NCBI GenBank assembly: GCA_944325295.1
Contig: CALUZL010000136.1
Span: forward strand, 1-5,792
Reading direction: 5' to 3'
Source of the DNA: an uncultured Erysipelotrichaceae bacterium
GTDB taxonomy: Bacteria; Bacillota_I; Bacilli_A; Erysipelotrichales; Erysipelotrichaceae
Length of the DNA: 5,792 nucleotides
Below, piece by piece: positions 4,883 to 5,792 of the stretch. The notes below the pieces were generated by a model. The model ran no database searches, had not been told where the DNA came from, and was given only the letters and a program-made list of their open reading frames with translations. The position numbers were made by a program, and so were the translations under genes. Numbering within the stretch: position 1 is the first letter of the stretch; each line of letters starts with the position of its first letter.

Positions 4883-5792
4883 ATGACACTTAGAAAAGAT
4901 GAGATAAGCAGTTTACTGAAGGAAAAGATCAAACACTACGAAGATAAGATCGTGACCGATGATGTCGGTACGGTCATGACGGTCGGTGACGGCATAGCTT
5001 TAGTCCAAGGTCTCGATCAGGCGATGGCCGGTGAAGTCGTCGTATTTCAAGACGGGACCAGAGGGATGATCCAAAACCTCGAGGAAGAGCTCGTCGGTAT
5101 CGTCATCTTGGGTGATGACAGCGAGATCAAAGAAGGACAAAGCGTCAAAAGGACAAAAGAGATCGTCGAAGTGCCGGTCGGTGATGCCCTGCTTGGCCGC
5201 GTCGTCGATGCCTTAGGACGGCCGATCGATGATCTGGGACCGATCACAACTTCCAAAAAAAGACCGATCGAAAGAGTAGCTCCGGGCGTCATGACCAGAG
5301 TCAGCGTCCATGAACCGCTTATGACCGGCATCAAGTCTATCGACAGTATGATCCCGATCGGTCGGGGACAAAGAGAACTCATCATCGGTGATCGGCAGAC
5401 GGGCAAGACGGCTTTGGCGATCGATACGATCATCAACCAAAAGGATTCCGATGTCCTGTGTATCTATGTAGCCATCGGTCAGAAGGCTTCAACGGTCGCC
5501 GGCATCGTGGAAAAACTTAAAAGTACCGGGGCAATGGCCTATACGACGGTCGTCATGGCCTCGGCTTCTGAGAGTGCACCGATGCAGTATATCGCTCCTT
5601 ATAGCGCCTGTGCGATTGGTGAGGAGTGGATGGAAAATGGCAAGCATGTCCTTGTCGTCTACGATGACTTGAGCAAACATGCGGTCGCCTATCGGACGAT
5701 GTCGCTTTTGTTGCGCCGGCCTCCGGGTCGGGAAGCTTACCCGGGCGATGTCTTCTACTTACATTCAAGACTGCTTGAAAGAGCGTGCAAAT
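4883..5792 (+). CDS. atpA: F0F1 ATP synthase subunit alpha, N-terminal 303 codons
   Basis: The non-catalytic nucleotide-binding subunit of F1, which alternates with beta in the hexameric head. The open frame starts with MTLRKDEISSLLKEKI and runs off the window end after 303 codons of the usual 500 or so. Seen in order: the delta-contacting N-terminal helix (1-20); the beta-barrel domain, with TVMTVGDGIALVQGL (30-44); and LGRVVDALGRPIDDLGP (104-120). Then come the Walker A loop GDRQTGKTAL (169-178), the Walker B region HVLVVYDDLSKHAVAYR (255-271) with the aspartates at 261-262, and the LLLRRPPGREAYPGDVFYLH segment (275-294) that identifies alpha rather than beta. The arginine finger and C-terminal domain lie beyond the window. 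A GGTGA ribosome site overlaps the atpH stop 4 bp upstream. No frameshift or missing motif is seen. Confidence 0.99.
   Translation, partial: MTLRKDEISSLLKEKIKHYEDKIVTDDVGTVMTVGDGIALVQGLDQAMAGEVVVFQDGTRGMIQNLEEELVGIVILGDDSEIKEGQSVKRTKEIVEVPVGDALLGRVVDALGRPIDDLGPITTSKKRPIERVAPGVMTRVSVHEPLMTGIKSIDSMIPIGRGQRELIIGDRQTGKTALAIDTIINQKDSDVLCIYVAIGQKASTVAGIVEKLKSTGAMAYTTVVMASASESAPMQYIAPYSACAIGEEWMENGKHVLVVYDDLSKHAVAYRTMSLLLRRPPGREAYPGDVFYLHSRLLERACK

Noticed and set aside
4471..4932. Long minus-strand open frames opposite atpH (153 aa) and atpA (129, 75, 71 and 63 aa)
   Set aside because: They lie antisense to well-recognised ATP synthase genes, have no family features and no ribosome sites. The codon bias of the real genes explains the lack of stops.

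Overview
This 5.8 kb window looks like an ordinary chromosomal segment of a Bacillota (Firmicutes) bacterium of moderate GC. Evidence is Shine-Dalgarno-led, tightly packed genes, an ECF-type vitamin transporter subunit, a DUF3842 protein, and the Firmicutes-type ATP synthase order atpI-B-E-F-H-A. The F0 subunits resemble those of anaerobic Clostridia or Erysipelotrichia, but I cannot fix the class from the sequence alone.

Layout. Two divergent units face away from a 53-bp AT-rich spacer (2501-2553). Leftwards (minus strand) run a MATE-family exporter (1166-2500) and, 8 bp behind it, a DUF3842 protein (726-1157). At the end of that gene a hairpin and a new consensus promoter (TTGACG-N17-TATAAA) sit on top of the stop codon. 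This promoter serves a second minus-strand unit: a leader of about 90 nt with three small hairpins, an ECF transporter S component (65-604), and the first 24 codons of an unidentified gene that overlaps the S component by 8 bp and leaves the window at base 1. Rightwards (plus strand) is the F1F0 ATP synthase operon: atpI-like (2554-2892), atpB/subunit a, atpE/subunit c, atpF/subunit b, atpH/delta and the first 303 codons of atpA/alpha, cut by the window end. All junctions in it are overlaps or gaps of at most 12 bp, so it reads as one coupled transcript.

How the genes work together. AtpB, AtpE and AtpF form the membrane rotor-stator, AtpH links the b stalk to the F1 head, and AtpA is the non-catalytic nucleotide-binding head subunit. 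AtpI probably helps assemble the c-ring. Subunit c carries what I read as the full Na+-coordinating set (Gln26, Val57, Glu59, Thr60, Tyr64), so the enzyme is probably Na+-coupled. MATE exporters are often Na+- or H+-driven, so the divergent neighbour could use the same ion gradient, but that link is only inference.

Most worth a second look: the Na+ signature with a Ser replacing one glycine of the c-ring packing motif; the divergent spacer, where both start codons lie exactly 6 nt from a TAAAAT box and a palindrome sits at the centre; and the AGAA-loop hairpin leader of the ECF gene. I see no mobile element, CRISPR array, tRNA or rRNA. No non-genic stretch exceeds 300 bases.
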